The notes: generated by a model not told the origin, from the letters alone. A stretch of 5,926 nucleotides of DNA from TMED14 sp038145075 (GCA_038145075.1 JAYQOY010000079.1:1-5926), one strand, 5' to 3'; positions 1-5,824 are shown, counted from the stretch's first letter. Program-made: numbers and translations.

Positions 1-16
1 GTACAAGACCTACTAA
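1..16 (+). CDS. Possible 3' end of an upstream + strand gene
   Basis: One frame reads four codons (Tyr-Lys-Thr-Tyr) and then TAA at 14-16, about 25 bases before a strong intrinsic terminator pointing the same way. The terminator implies that a + strand transcription unit ends here. The other two frames run open through the terminator hairpin, which makes them unlikely. Far too little is visible to name a product, and the frame choice is inference. Confidence 0.28.
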
Positions 17-40
17 ACGTCCCAAACGTTTATACCCGAA

Positions 41-73
41 AAGGCCCGGCGCGAGAGTGTCGGGCTTTTTTTT
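41..73 (+). terminator. Intrinsic (rho-independent) terminator
   Basis: A 10-bp stem pairs 41-50 (AAGGCCCGGC) with 59-68 (GTCGGGCTTT), allowing two G-T pairs. It closes an 8-base loop (51-58) and runs straight into eight T residues (66-73). It would end the gene to the left of the window. On the - strand the same hairpin is followed by only TTTT, so it could also weakly stop transcription arriving from the CPBP genes. Confidence 0.82.
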
Positions 74-74
74 A

Positions 75-114
75 TCAAGGGTTCAAGGGTTTAAGGGTTA
101 AAGGGTGAAAGGTT
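75..114 (+). repeat. Octamer tandem repeat, GGGTTnAA family
   Basis: Five consecutive 8-base units in exact register: TCAAGGGT, TCAAGGGT, TTAAGGGT, TAAAGGGT, GAAAGGTT. Four GGG tracts start at 79, 87, 95 and 103, each separated by five bases, which fits the canonical G3-N1-7 quadruplex pattern on the + strand. The array lies just after the terminator and before the tail of the CPBP paralog, between two converging transcription units. The same family recurs at 5738-5783. Confidence 0.85.
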
Positions 115-148
115 GTCTTCCCTTTTTCTCTTTTACCCTTAAACCCTT
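85..148. repeat. Inverted repeat formed by opposed octamer copies
   Basis: Bases 85-98 are perfectly complementary to 135-148 (14 bp). With one mismatch (99 with 134) the pairing extends to 103 and 130, giving about 19 bp around a 26-base loop. It arises because GGGTTTAA-type octamers lie in opposite orientation on either side of a pyrimidine-rich spacer. The right arm contains the TAA stop (139-141, - strand) of the CPBP paralog. It could fold in RNA from either strand, but it lacks a T tract and is not a standard terminator. Confidence 0.6.
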
Positions 149-258
149 TGACTTTTATACCCTGTGACTTTCCTAAATAGGTGAATTCCTACCACCATGG
201 CTATCCCAGTGGACACCACAACCCCCCAACCAGGCAAATCCACATCCAGGCTCCCGAA
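139..258 (-). CDS. 3' fragment of a second CPBP protease gene, cut by the assembly gap
   Basis: Read on the - strand this gives 39 residues and a TAA stop. Residues such as GSLDVDLPGWG and VVSTGIAMVVG align without gaps to the C-terminus of the complete CPBP protein at 297-1154 (GSLEVDLPGWG, LVSTGVAVVVG). At DNA level 172-258 matches 315-401 with about 11 mismatches in 87 bases. The frame stays open, and most changes are silent or conservative (E/D, I/V, V/I, R/K), which suggests a diverged paralog rather than decay. The last residues (about VTGYKSQRV) have no counterpart in the neighbour and are encoded by degenerate octamer repeats. Codons upstream of the fragment, including all catalytic motifs, are missing in the N gap, so intact gene, pseudogene and mis-scaffolded variant cannot be told apart. 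Confidence 0.62.
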   Translation of the reverse strand, partial: FGSLDVDLPGWGVVVSTGIAMVVGIHLFRKVTGYKSQRV

Positions 259-268
259 NNNNNNNNNN
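259..268. other. Assembly gap (10 N)
   Basis: Ten undetermined bases join the paralog fragment on the left to a CTCTAGCY octamer array on the right. If the left paralog is full length, roughly 750 bases of coding sequence are absent, so the N count is probably a placeholder. The flanks are repetitive (octamers plus a near-duplicate coding end), which explains why assembly failed here. Confidence 0.95.
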
Positions 269-278
269 AGCCCGTGCT

Positions 279-310
279 CTCTAGCTCTCTAGCCCTCTAG
301 CTCTCTAGCT
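279..310. repeat. Octamer tandem repeat, CTCTAGCY family (array 1)
   Basis: Four units with CTCTAG starting at 279, 287, 295 and 303, an exact 8-base period; the last two bases vary between CT and CC. The array overlaps the end of the CPBP gene and supplies its TAG stop at 297-299 plus its last residues (about LES). Each unit contains the palindrome CTAG, so both strands gain TAG triplets in shifting frames. The left side fades out toward the N gap. Confidence 0.85.
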
Positions 311-1154
311 TCCTCCTAAATAAGAGCATTCCTACCACCACGGCTACCCCAGTTGACACCAGAATCCCCCAGCCAGGCAAATCCACCTCCAGGCTCCCGT
401 ATTGATTTGGACCGGCTTGAAGCGTCCAATAGTACGTGAGGCCGTTGTGGAGGACATGTGCGCCCATGGTGACCCAGAGGCGCCCCGAAAGCCAGTATAG
501 GCCGCCAAGGATGAGCCCGGCGCCTAGCAAGAACGGCCATTGCACGAAGTTCATGTGGCCTAGGGCAAAGGCGAGGGAGGCGCCCAGGATGGCGGGAAGG
601 GGGCTGGTTCGGTCGTGAAGGAGGCGTTGGACGGCACCGCGGAAGAGAATTTCTTCGGAAAGTGCAGCGATTAGGACGAAGGTGGTCAGGCTAAAGAGTT
701 GATCGCCGAGGGTGGGGAAGAAGAGCATTTTTTCGACGGCGCGGTCGGAGGCTTGGGCAGATTCGAAGTGGGGCGCCATGAAGGCCCAATCGGCGGAGAG
801 GGTGGACCAGAGTTCGGTGCACCAGGAGAGGAAAGGGAGGCTTAAGGGAAGGATAGCCCATGCGAGGAGGCTGTCGATCCAGGACCAAGGTCGTTGCGGC
901 AAAGCGGGAACGAGGGGTTTTTCGCGCCAGCGTTGCAGGAGGTAGAGGCCGGGCAGGGCGAACATGAAGAGCGTGTAGAGGGCTTGACCTAGGAGGAGGG
1001 CGCGGCCGGCGCTGGCTTCGGGCCGTGCGACAATGTCCTCAATGGTCATGGCGGAGTAGCCAAAAAATTGAAGGGCTTTCGGCGCGAAAAGTCCGGCCAG
1101 CAGGGTGCCCGCCAGGATGGCTAGAAGGAGTGTGAGGACTTCGCGTTGCTTCAT
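297..1154 (-). CDS. CPBP family intramembrane metalloprotease (CAAX/Abi type)
   Basis: A 285-residue multi-pass membrane protein with hydrophobic segments near 7-24, 52-73, 92-111, 154-166, 186-200, 206-224 and 264-279. All three family motifs are present: EEILFR (E167, E168, R172), the FALGH motif with H200, and HVLHN with H233 and N237. In characterised relatives (Rce1, bacterial Abi/CPBP proteins) the Glu and His residues form the active site of a glutamate-type or metal-dependent intramembrane protease; the substrate here is unknown. The ATG at 1152-1154 has no Shine-Dalgarno sequence upstream, as is usual in Bacteroidota. It is divergent from dusB across 51 bases, and I see no convincing -7 box for it there. 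Its stop lies inside a CTAG octamer array. A near-copy of its C-terminus sits at 139-258, so it appears to have a tandem paralog. Family assignment is secure; the biological role is not. Confidence 0.9.
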   Translation of the reverse strand: MKQREVLTLLLAILAGTLLAGLFAPKALQFFGYSAMTIEDIVARPEASAGRALLLGQALYTLFMFALPGLYLLQRWREKPLVPALPQRPWSWIDSLLAWAILPLSLPFLSWCTELWSTLSADWAFMAPHFESAQASDRAVEKMLFFPTLGDQLFSLTTFVLIAALSEEILFRGAVQRLLHDRTSPLPAILGASLAFALGHMNFVQWPFLLGAGLILGGLYWLSGRLWVTMGAHVLHNGLTYYWTLQAGPNQYGSLEVDLPGWGILVSTGVAVVVGMLLFRRKLES

Positions 1155-1178
1155 GGAAAGGGGAAGTTAGGGATGCCG

Positions 1179-1186
1179 TAATTTTG
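1179..1186 (+). promoter_or_regulatory. Candidate Bacteroidota -7 box for dusB
   Basis: TAATTTTG matches the Bacteroidota primary-sigma -7 consensus TAnnTTTG exactly and is followed by C, as is common. It would start transcription near 1190-1193, leaving about a 14-base leader before the dusB ATG at 1206. No TTTG -33 element is visible at the expected 19-21 base distance, so the call rests on the -7 box and position alone. Confidence 0.45.
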
Positions 1187-1205
1187 CAGGACTAAAATCG
1201 GGTAA

Positions 1206-2201
1206 ATGGCGCGGATTGCGGACATAGAATTAGGAGATTTTCCCTTGTTGCTGGCTCCCATGGAGGATGTGAGCGATCCGCCTTTTCGCGCGCTGTGCAA
1301 GCAGCACGGGGCCGATTTGATGTATACCGAATTTATTTCGTCCGAAGGTTTGATTCGGGACGCTGCAAAATCGGTGGCGAAATTGGACATTTTCGAGTAC
1401 GAACGCCCGATCGGCATCCAAATTTTTGGCGCCGAAATTGAGTCCATGCGCGAAGCCGCCGCCATTTGCGAGGAGGCCAATCCCGACATCATCGACATCA
1501 ACTACGGCTGCCCCGTCAAGAAGGTGGCCTGCAAGGGAGCCGGTGCGGGTATCCTCCAGGACATTCCCAAGATGGTCAGCATGACGGCGGAAATTGTCAA
1601 AGCTGTCAACAAGCCGGTCACGGTGAAGACGCGTTTGGGCTGGGACGACGAAAGCAAGCACATAGTGGAAGTGGCCGAACGTCTTCAAGATGTCGGTATC
1701 AAAGCGATCAGCATCCACGGCCGAACCCGCAAGCAGATGTACAAAGGCGACGCGGACTGGACCCTGATCGGCGAAGTCAAGAACAACTCGCGCATGACCA
1801 TCCCCGTCTTTGGAAACGGCGACATCGACAGCCCCGAAAAGGCTATCGAAATGCGCGACAAGTACGGCGTCGACGGCGTCATGATTGGTCGCGCCTCCAT
1901 CGGCTACCCCTGGATCTTCAACGAAATCAAACATTTCATGGCGACCGGTCAGCACCTCGCTGCCCCCTCCTTGGAGGACCGCGTTCAAGCCGCGCGCCGA
2001 CACCTGGAATTGGCCATTCAGTGGAAAGGGGAAGGACTCGCGATCACAGAGACGCGCCGGCACTACGGAAACTACTTCCGCGACTTCCCCAACTTTAAGG
2101 ACTACCGAATGACGCTGGTGACCTCCAACGAGGTCGATGAACTCATGGCCACCTTTGACAAGATTGTGGAGGAATACGGGCCGATGTTGGCAGCTCTCTA
2201 G
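1206..2201 (+). CDS. dusB: tRNA dihydrouridine synthase (DusB-like)
   Basis: A 331-residue protein of the usual Dus length, with a TIM-barrel catalytic domain and a C-terminal helical tRNA-binding domain. These flavoenzymes reduce specific uridines in tRNA to dihydrouridine using FMN and NADPH. Visible motifs are the FMN-binding N-terminus LAPMEDVSDPPFR (16-28), the active-site loop NYGCP with catalytic C102, KTRLGW with K141, HGRTRKQMYKG with H171, the phosphate-binding NGD and GVMIGRA segments (204-230), and a C-terminal RRHYGNYFRDFPNFKDYR-type region (284-301). The replacement of the usual AGVT by EDVS is what I expect for Bacteroidota DusB. The ATG has A-rich bases upstream (GGTAA) but no Shine-Dalgarno. 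The TAG stop is provided by the first unit of an octamer array shared with the convergent permease gene. The DusB subclass is inferred from motif style; another Dus class is the only real alternative. Confidence 0.93.
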   Translation: MARIADIELGDFPLLLAPMEDVSDPPFRALCKQHGADLMYTEFISSEGLIRDAAKSVAKLDIFEYERPIGIQIFGAEIESMREAAAICEEANPDIIDINYGCPVKKVACKGAGAGILQDIPKMVSMTAEIVKAVNKPVTVKTRLGWDDESKHIVEVAERLQDVGIKAISIHGRTRKQMYKGDADWTLIGEVKNNSRMTIPVFGNGDIDSPEKAIEMRDKYGVDGVMIGRASIGYPWIFNEIKHFMATGQHLAAPSLEDRVQAARRHLELAIQWKGEGLAITETRRHYGNYFRDFPNFKDYRMTLVTSNEVDELMATFDKIVEEYGPMLAAL

Positions 2202-2249
2202 CTCTCTAGCTCTCTAGCTCTCTAGCCCTCTAGCTTTCTAGCCCCCTAG
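2196..2249. repeat. Octamer tandem repeat, CTCTAGCY family (array 2), between convergent genes
   Basis: Seven units in unbroken 8-base register: CTCTAG at 2196, 2204, 2212, 2220 and 2228, then TTCTAG at 2236 and CCCTAG at 2244. The array fills the whole 44-base space between dusB and the permease gene and overlaps both ends. The first CTAG gives the dusB stop (2199-2201) and the last gives the permease stop (2246-2248, - strand). Units drift most toward the right. No T-tracted hairpin is present, so how transcription ends here is not explained by a classical terminator. Confidence 0.9.
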
Positions 2250-3448
2250 TTCCCACGCAGTTCTTCCATTCTGGTCTTCAACCCTTGCGTGGCCCAGGCG
2301 GAAAGCAATCCCCCCACCAAAAGCACAAATCCAAAGACCCAAAGCGCTTGCACCCAACTAAAAGCGACGGGGTAGGAGGCTACGACGTAGCCGGTACCTA
2401 GGGACACCCAGCCAAAGTGGGCTTGTCCCGCAATGAGCAGGCCGCCGATGCCCCAACCGATGAGGGCGCCCAAGCCGCTGACCCACAGGCCGCTCCACCA
2501 GAAACTGAGGCGGACGTGGCGTTCGGACATGCCCATGGCCCGAAGGATGGCGCGCTGGCTCGATTTCTCCATGCCCAAGAGCACCGTAGCGCTGTAGAGG
2601 CCCAGCGAGGCGAGCAGGACAATGAAGGCGAGGATGGCGGTCGTGATGAGGCCTTCGCTCTTCATGACGCGGAAAAGGGCGGCTTCGCGGTCTTCCGGGC
2701 GCTGAATGACCAGGGTGGGGTCGAGGGCGCTGAGGCGCTTTTGGACCGTTTCCACATCGTCCACGTTCCAAGCGTGCACGGCCGAAATGCGCGCGTCCCC
2801 CGTCCAAGCTTGCAGCGTGGCTAAATCCACCACCACCGTATTCTGATCCACTTGCGGATGTACGCGGAAAATGCGGGTAGGAGAGATGCGCTGCCGGGCG
2901 AAGTGCGAAGCGACGTCAATGCCTAAGTCGGGTTGGCCGTTGGGCCAAAGGAGTTCGAGGCCTTCGCGTCCACTGAGTTCAAGTAGACCGACTTGAATGC
3001 CCACGCCATAGCCGAGGGCGGCCGCGTGGAGGTGTGCAAAGGGCAGGTCGGCTGCGCTGGTGAGCGAATCCATCCAGGGGGTCTGGGCCCATTGGTCGGC
3101 GGGAATACCCACCACATTTACGAGGACTTCGCGGGTTTCCGAACGCAATAAGGCTTTCTGCTCTTGCATTCGGTAAAATCCGTTTGGAAATAGATCGGGC
3201 AGGGCGGAAGCTGTTCGGTCCGAAAGTGCAAAACGCCCCCCCTCCGTACTCGTGATCGTCACATCCGGATGCACGCTCGCATAGGTCTCCATCACCAAGG
3301 CCTCCAGCCCGTTGAAAGCGGAGAGCACCACAATCATAGCAGCGGTGCCCACGGCCACACCGGCGGCAGCGGCCCACGTCACGTAGGTAGAGAGCGTACG
3401 CCCCCGCAAGAAGCGTCCCCCAAGTTTGGCTGGATGGGACGGATTCAC
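2246..3448 (-). CDS. LolC/LolE-type (FtsX/MacB family) ABC transporter permease
   Basis: A 400-residue protein with the layout of lipoprotein-release permeases: one membrane segment (about 24-43), a large extracytoplasmic domain (about 46-265, MacB-periplasmic-core type), then three membrane segments (about 267-292, 316-341, 363-387). The N-terminal GVAVGTAAMIVVLSAFNG and the coupling region EKSSQRAILRAMGMS (294-308) are typical. In Lol systems such proteins pull lipoproteins from the inner membrane, powered by the ATPase LolD. No LolD gene lies in this window, so the partner must be encoded elsewhere, and lipoprotein release is inference. The start is a GTG at 3446-3448, six bases after the rbfA stop and in the same frame as rbfA; the conserved N-terminus supports it. 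It is the second gene of the rbfA operon, an arrangement I recall from Bacteroidota. Its TAG stop lies in octamer array 2. Confidence 0.88.
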   Translation of the reverse strand: MNPSHPAKLGGRFLRGRTLSTYVTWAAAAGVAVGTAAMIVVLSAFNGLEALVMETYASVHPDVTITSTEGGRFALSDRTASALPDLFPNGFYRMQEQKALLRSETREVLVNVVGIPADQWAQTPWMDSLTSAADLPFAHLHAAALGYGVGIQVGLLELSGREGLELLWPNGQPDLGIDVASHFARQRISPTRIFRVHPQVDQNTVVVDLATLQAWTGDARISAVHAWNVDDVETVQKRLSALDPTLVIQRPEDREAALFRVMKSEGLITTAILAFIVLLASLGLYSATVLLGMEKSSQRAILRAMGMSERHVRLSFWWSGLWVSGLGALIGWGIGGLLIAGQAHFGWVSLGTGYVVASYPVAFSWVQALWVFGFVLLVGGLLSAWATQGLKTRMEELRGN

Positions 3449-3454
3449 AAACGT

Positions 3455-3814
3455 TTATTTGAAGGGATTTTCGCCGCCCTCACGGAGCAAACGATCGATG
3501 TTGGCTTCGTACTCCATGGAGTCGTCCAAGTGGTAGTGCAGCTCAGGAATAATGCGCAATTGGCTCTTGACTTTTTGCGCAAGGGCCGAACGCAAACGCG
3601 GCGCCGCCTCTTCGGTATAAGCCATCACGTCCTGCGACTTGGCAATGGGGAAAACGGAGAGGTACACCCGGCAAAGGCCCAAGTCGGGCGAAACGCGCAC
3701 TTTGCTCACGCTAATGAGGGTGCCCGGGAAGTCGGATGCTGCCGTAGCGCGAAAGATCTCCGCGAGGTCGCGTTGCAACAGGCTGGCAATTTTCTTTTGA
3801 CGTGTGCTCTCCAT
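3455..3814 (-). CDS. rbfA: 30S ribosome-binding factor RbfA
   Basis: A 119-residue single KH-like domain protein of normal length. RbfA binds the 30S subunit and assists late maturation of the 16S rRNA 5' end and cold adaptation. Hallmarks are the N-terminal helix ESTRQKKIASLLQRDLAEI, the strand ISVSKVRVSPDL (34-45), the helix RLRSALAQKVKSQLRI (73-88) and PELHYHLDDSMEY (90-102). The Ala-x-Gly kink of the proteobacterial protein is not obvious and is replaced by an AP-R stretch (71-73). The ATG at 3812-3814 is only four bases from a perfect -7 box, so the message may be leaderless. The TAA stop (3455-3457) overlaps an AAACGTTT palindrome, and the next operon gene starts six bases later. Confidence 0.94.
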   Translation of the reverse strand: MESTRQKKIASLLQRDLAEIFRATAASDFPGTLISVSKVRVSPDLGLCRVYLSVFPIAKSQDVMAYTEEAAPRLRSALAQKVKSQLRIIPELHYHLDDSMEYEANIDRLLREGGENPFK

Positions 3815-3818
3815 GCAG

Positions 3819-3826
3819 CAAAAGTA
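3819..3826 (-). promoter_or_regulatory. Candidate -7 box for the rbfA-permease operon
   Basis: Read on the - strand the sequence is TACTTTTG, an exact TAnnTTTG match followed by C. Only four bases (CTGC) separate it from the rbfA ATG. Given the usual box-to-start spacing in Bacteroidota, transcription would begin at or within a base or two of the ATG. No -33 element is visible at the expected distance. Confidence 0.5.
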
Positions 3827-3850
3827 CGCCGGGTACTCGGGATAAGGCAG

Positions 3851-3858
3851 TACTTTCG
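3851..3858 (+). promoter_or_regulatory. Candidate -7 box for the MsbA-like exporter gene
   Basis: TACTTTCG differs from TAnnTTTG at one base and lies five bases before the ATG at 3864. With the rbfA box it forms a 9-bp inverted repeat (3819-3827 with 3850-3858, one mismatch) across the 49-base divergent space. Its position argues for the ATG at 3864 rather than the GTG at 3858, which would overlap the box. No -33 element is visible. Confidence 0.4.
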
Positions 3859-3863
3859 TGGGG

Positions 3864-5747
3864 ATGACCCCATTGCGACGGATTTTAGGGATGGCGGGCG
3901 CCTTTCGCGGTGCTTTTTCCGGGGCAGCACTGTTCTACGTGCTGTACACCTTGGTGTCCCTGGTCTCGCTTGGCATGATCATACCCGTTTTGGATGTCAT
4001 TCTTGTGCCCGAAGGCGCGCAGGAAGTCCAGCATTTTCCCGCGGGGTGGGGCAGTATGAATGCCCAAGATTGGATAGCCCACTATGTAGCCCAGGCGGTT
4101 GGCCGCTATGGTTCACTGGGAACCTTGTGGCGGGTATCCGTGGCGGCATTTGGCCTGTTTATCCTAAAAAATGCCTTCCGCTACATCGCTTTGTGGCATA
4201 TGGCTACCCTACGGACCGGTATTACGGCAACGCTGCGCGAGGCGCTCCATCAAAAAGTGATGCGCTTGAGTCCGGCTACGATGCAGGAAAGCCGAAAGGG
4301 CGATATTTTGGCCCGATCCTCGACCGACGTCACGGAAATCGAATGGGCCATTCTCACGGGGCTGGAGCTGTTGGTGCGCGAACCCCTGGTTATCCTGGGC
4401 TCGTTGGTGGTTTTAGTGGTGATGAGTGCCAAACTCACCCTGCTTCTGTTGGTGGTGGCCCCCCTTGCCGCATGGCTCCTCAACCGGGTCAGTAAACATT
4501 TAAAACGGAAATCCTCTGTGGCGCAAGACCGATTGGGCCAGGTCCTTTCTGCCCTCGAGGAAAGCATCAGCGGGCTGCGTATCCTCCAAGCTTTTCAGGC
4601 CGAAGACTACCAGCAAAAACGCTTTGAGCAGGTCAACCAAGGGGCCTTTGCGGCGACGCGCGACGTGCACCGCCGTAGAGATTTGGCGAGCCCTCTGTCC
4701 GAATTGATCGGCGTCTTCGCCTTGCTGCTCATCCTGTTTTACGGTGGCCGCGAAGTCCTACTCGGCCATGGGTTGACGGGAGCTACCCTCGTGGCCTACT
4801 TGCTCTTCTTCTACCAGCTCATCCCAGCCTTCAAGTCGGTTTCCATGGCTCTCTACAACCTCCAAAAAGGCAATGCGGCGGCAGAGAGACTCTTTGAGGT
4901 GTTGGACCTCCCCGAAACCCTGCGCGACCCCGACGTCACGGAAGCCTGGACCTGCCCGGCCAACGGCCCCGAAACCCTGGAATTCCGCAACCTCCACTTC
5001 ACCTACCCCGGCGCCTCTAGTCCCGCCCTTCAGAACTTCAATCTGACTATACGTCGCGGCCAAACCGTCGCCCTCGTCGGCCCCTCTGGCGGCGGCAAAT
5101 CCACCCTCATCCACCTCGCCCTGCGCGCCATGGACCCCGACCAAGGGGGCATCTTCTTGGAGGGACATCCCATTGCGCCGTACCGAGGCGAAGCGCATGA
5201 GGCGCACGAAATGCAACGCCCGCCCATGCCCTTAAAGGACCTTCGGGCCGCCATGGGCCTCGTGACCCAAGACCCCATCCTCTTCCAGGGAACCGCCTTG
5301 GAGAATATCGCTTTGGGGGATGCGTCGCCCGATTTGGAACGCGCCAAGAAAGCCGCCAAAGATGCCCAGGCCTTGGCCTTCATCGAGGACCTACCCGGCG
5401 GCTGGAATCACATCTTGGCGGAGGGTGGGCAGTCCCTGTCCGGAGGTCAGCGTCAGCGCATCGCTTTAGCGCGTGCGCTCTACCGAAATGCCCCCATCCT
5501 GCTCTTGGACGAGGCTACGTCCGCCTTGGATGCCGAAAATGAACGCCTCGTGCAGGAGGCGCTGGACGCGGCAAGTTCGGGCCGAACCACCCTCGTCGTC
5601 GCCCACCGTTTGGCCACCGTCCAAAAAGCGGATCGCATCCTTGTGCTCGATCAGGGCCAAATAGTTGAAGACGGCAATCACCAGGAACTACTCGCCAAGG
5701 GCGGGTTGTATGCGAACCTGGTGAAGACGCAGGAGGTGAAGGGTTGA
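3864..5747 (+). CDS. MsbA-like ABC exporter, fused permease and ATPase half-transporter
   Basis: About 627 residues: an exporter-type membrane domain with six predicted helices (roughly 20-340), then a complete nucleotide-binding domain. Numbered from the GTG at 3858, the latter shows Walker A GPSGGGKS (408-415, K414), Q-loop Q471, signature LSGGQ (527-531), Walker B ILLLDE (547-552, catalytic E552) and the switch His H583. All ATPase residues are intact. Such proteins work as homodimers or heterodimers in the inner membrane; MsbA flips lipid A-core, but many relatives export other lipids or drugs, so the substrate is open. Between Walker A and the Q-loop (about 439-459) there are roughly 14 extra residues compared with E. 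coli MsbA from memory, including a tandem EAHEAH. I prefer the ATG at 3864 over the GTG two codons earlier because of the promoter position. The TGA stop is the first TTGA of an octamer array. Confidence 0.92.
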   Translation: MTPLRRILGMAGAFRGAFSGAALFYVLYTLVSLVSLGMIIPVLDVILVPEGAQEVQHFPAGWGSMNAQDWIAHYVAQAVGRYGSLGTLWRVSVAAFGLFILKNAFRYIALWHMATLRTGITATLREALHQKVMRLSPATMQESRKGDILARSSTDVTEIEWAILTGLELLVREPLVILGSLVVLVVMSAKLTLLLLVVAPLAAWLLNRVSKHLKRKSSVAQDRLGQVLSALEESISGLRILQAFQAEDYQQKRFEQVNQGAFAATRDVHRRRDLASPLSELIGVFALLLILFYGGREVLLGHGLTGATLVAYLLFFYQLIPAFKSVSMALYNLQKGNAAAERLFEVLDLPETLRDPDVTEAWTCPANGPETLEFRNLHFTYPGASSPALQNFNLTIRRGQTVALVGPSGGGKSTLIHLALRAMDPDQGGIFLEGHPIAPYRGEAHEAHEMQRPPMPLKDLRAAMGLVTQDPILFQGTALENIALGDASPDLERAKKAAKDAQALAFIEDLPGGWNHILAEGGQSLSGGQRQRIALARALYRNAPILLLDEATSALDAENERLVQEALDAASSGRTTLVVAHRLATVQKADRILVLDQGQIVEDGNHQELLAKGGLYANLVKTQEVKG

Positions 5748-5783
5748 AGGGTTGAAGGGTTGAAGGGTGAAAGGGTTTTTGGG
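5738..5783 (+). repeat. Octamer tandem repeat, GAAGGGTT family, at the exporter stop codon
   Basis: Three perfect GAAGGGTT units (5738-5761) are followed by variants that keep the 8-base register: GGG tracts start at 5741, 5749, 5757, 5765, 5773 and 5781, each separated by exactly five bases. The exporter's final residues (V-K-G) and its TGA stop (5745-5747) lie inside the first units. On the + strand, and so in the mRNA, this matches the canonical three-tier G-quadruplex pattern with spare tracts. The same family is found at 75-114. Confidence 0.88.
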
Positions 5784-5790
5784 ATTCGTT

Positions 5791-5802
5791 TTAAACGTTT
5801 AA
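5791..5802. repeat. 12-bp palindrome TTAAACGTTTAA
   Basis: A perfect 12-bp palindrome about 45 bases after the exporter stop, overlapping a second small inverted repeat, CGTTTTAAACG (5787-5797). Its AAACGTTT core also occurs at 24-31 and 3449-3456, each time close to a gene end. It could be a protein-binding site or a weak hairpin; no T-tracted terminator is formed. Function unknown. Confidence 0.45.
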
Positions 5803-5824
5803 TCTCTTTTCTGTCCTTTGAAAA

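Noticed and set aside
139..401. Insertion sequence or MITE flanked by direct repeats
   Set aside because: The repeated segment is coding sequence of the CPBP family in the same frame, with no transposase, terminal inverted repeats or target-site duplication visible.
1230..2063. Long - strand open frame (277 codons) opposite dusB
   Set aside because: Exact antisense shadow of dusB with repetitive low-complexity composition (many V, D, H); no family resemblance.
1466..2098. 210-codon + strand frame inside dusB
   Set aside because: Out-of-frame shadow, rich in R, H and Q, with no motif; dusB is fully supported in its own frame.
2196..2249. Classical bidirectional terminator between dusB and the permease
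   Set aside because: Apart from the short CTAG palindromes there is no GC-rich hairpin with a T tract in either direction.
3269..4495. Long + strand open frame (408 codons) across the permease, rbfA and exporter start
   Set aside because: It overlaps three well-supported genes in other frames, shows no recognisable motif and is explained by GC-rich antisense codon structure.
5738..5783. Telomere or linear-replicon end
   Set aside because: GGGTT-like units resemble telomeres, but the array is internal, short and directly attached to a gene end, and the same family lies at 75-114 on the other side of the window.
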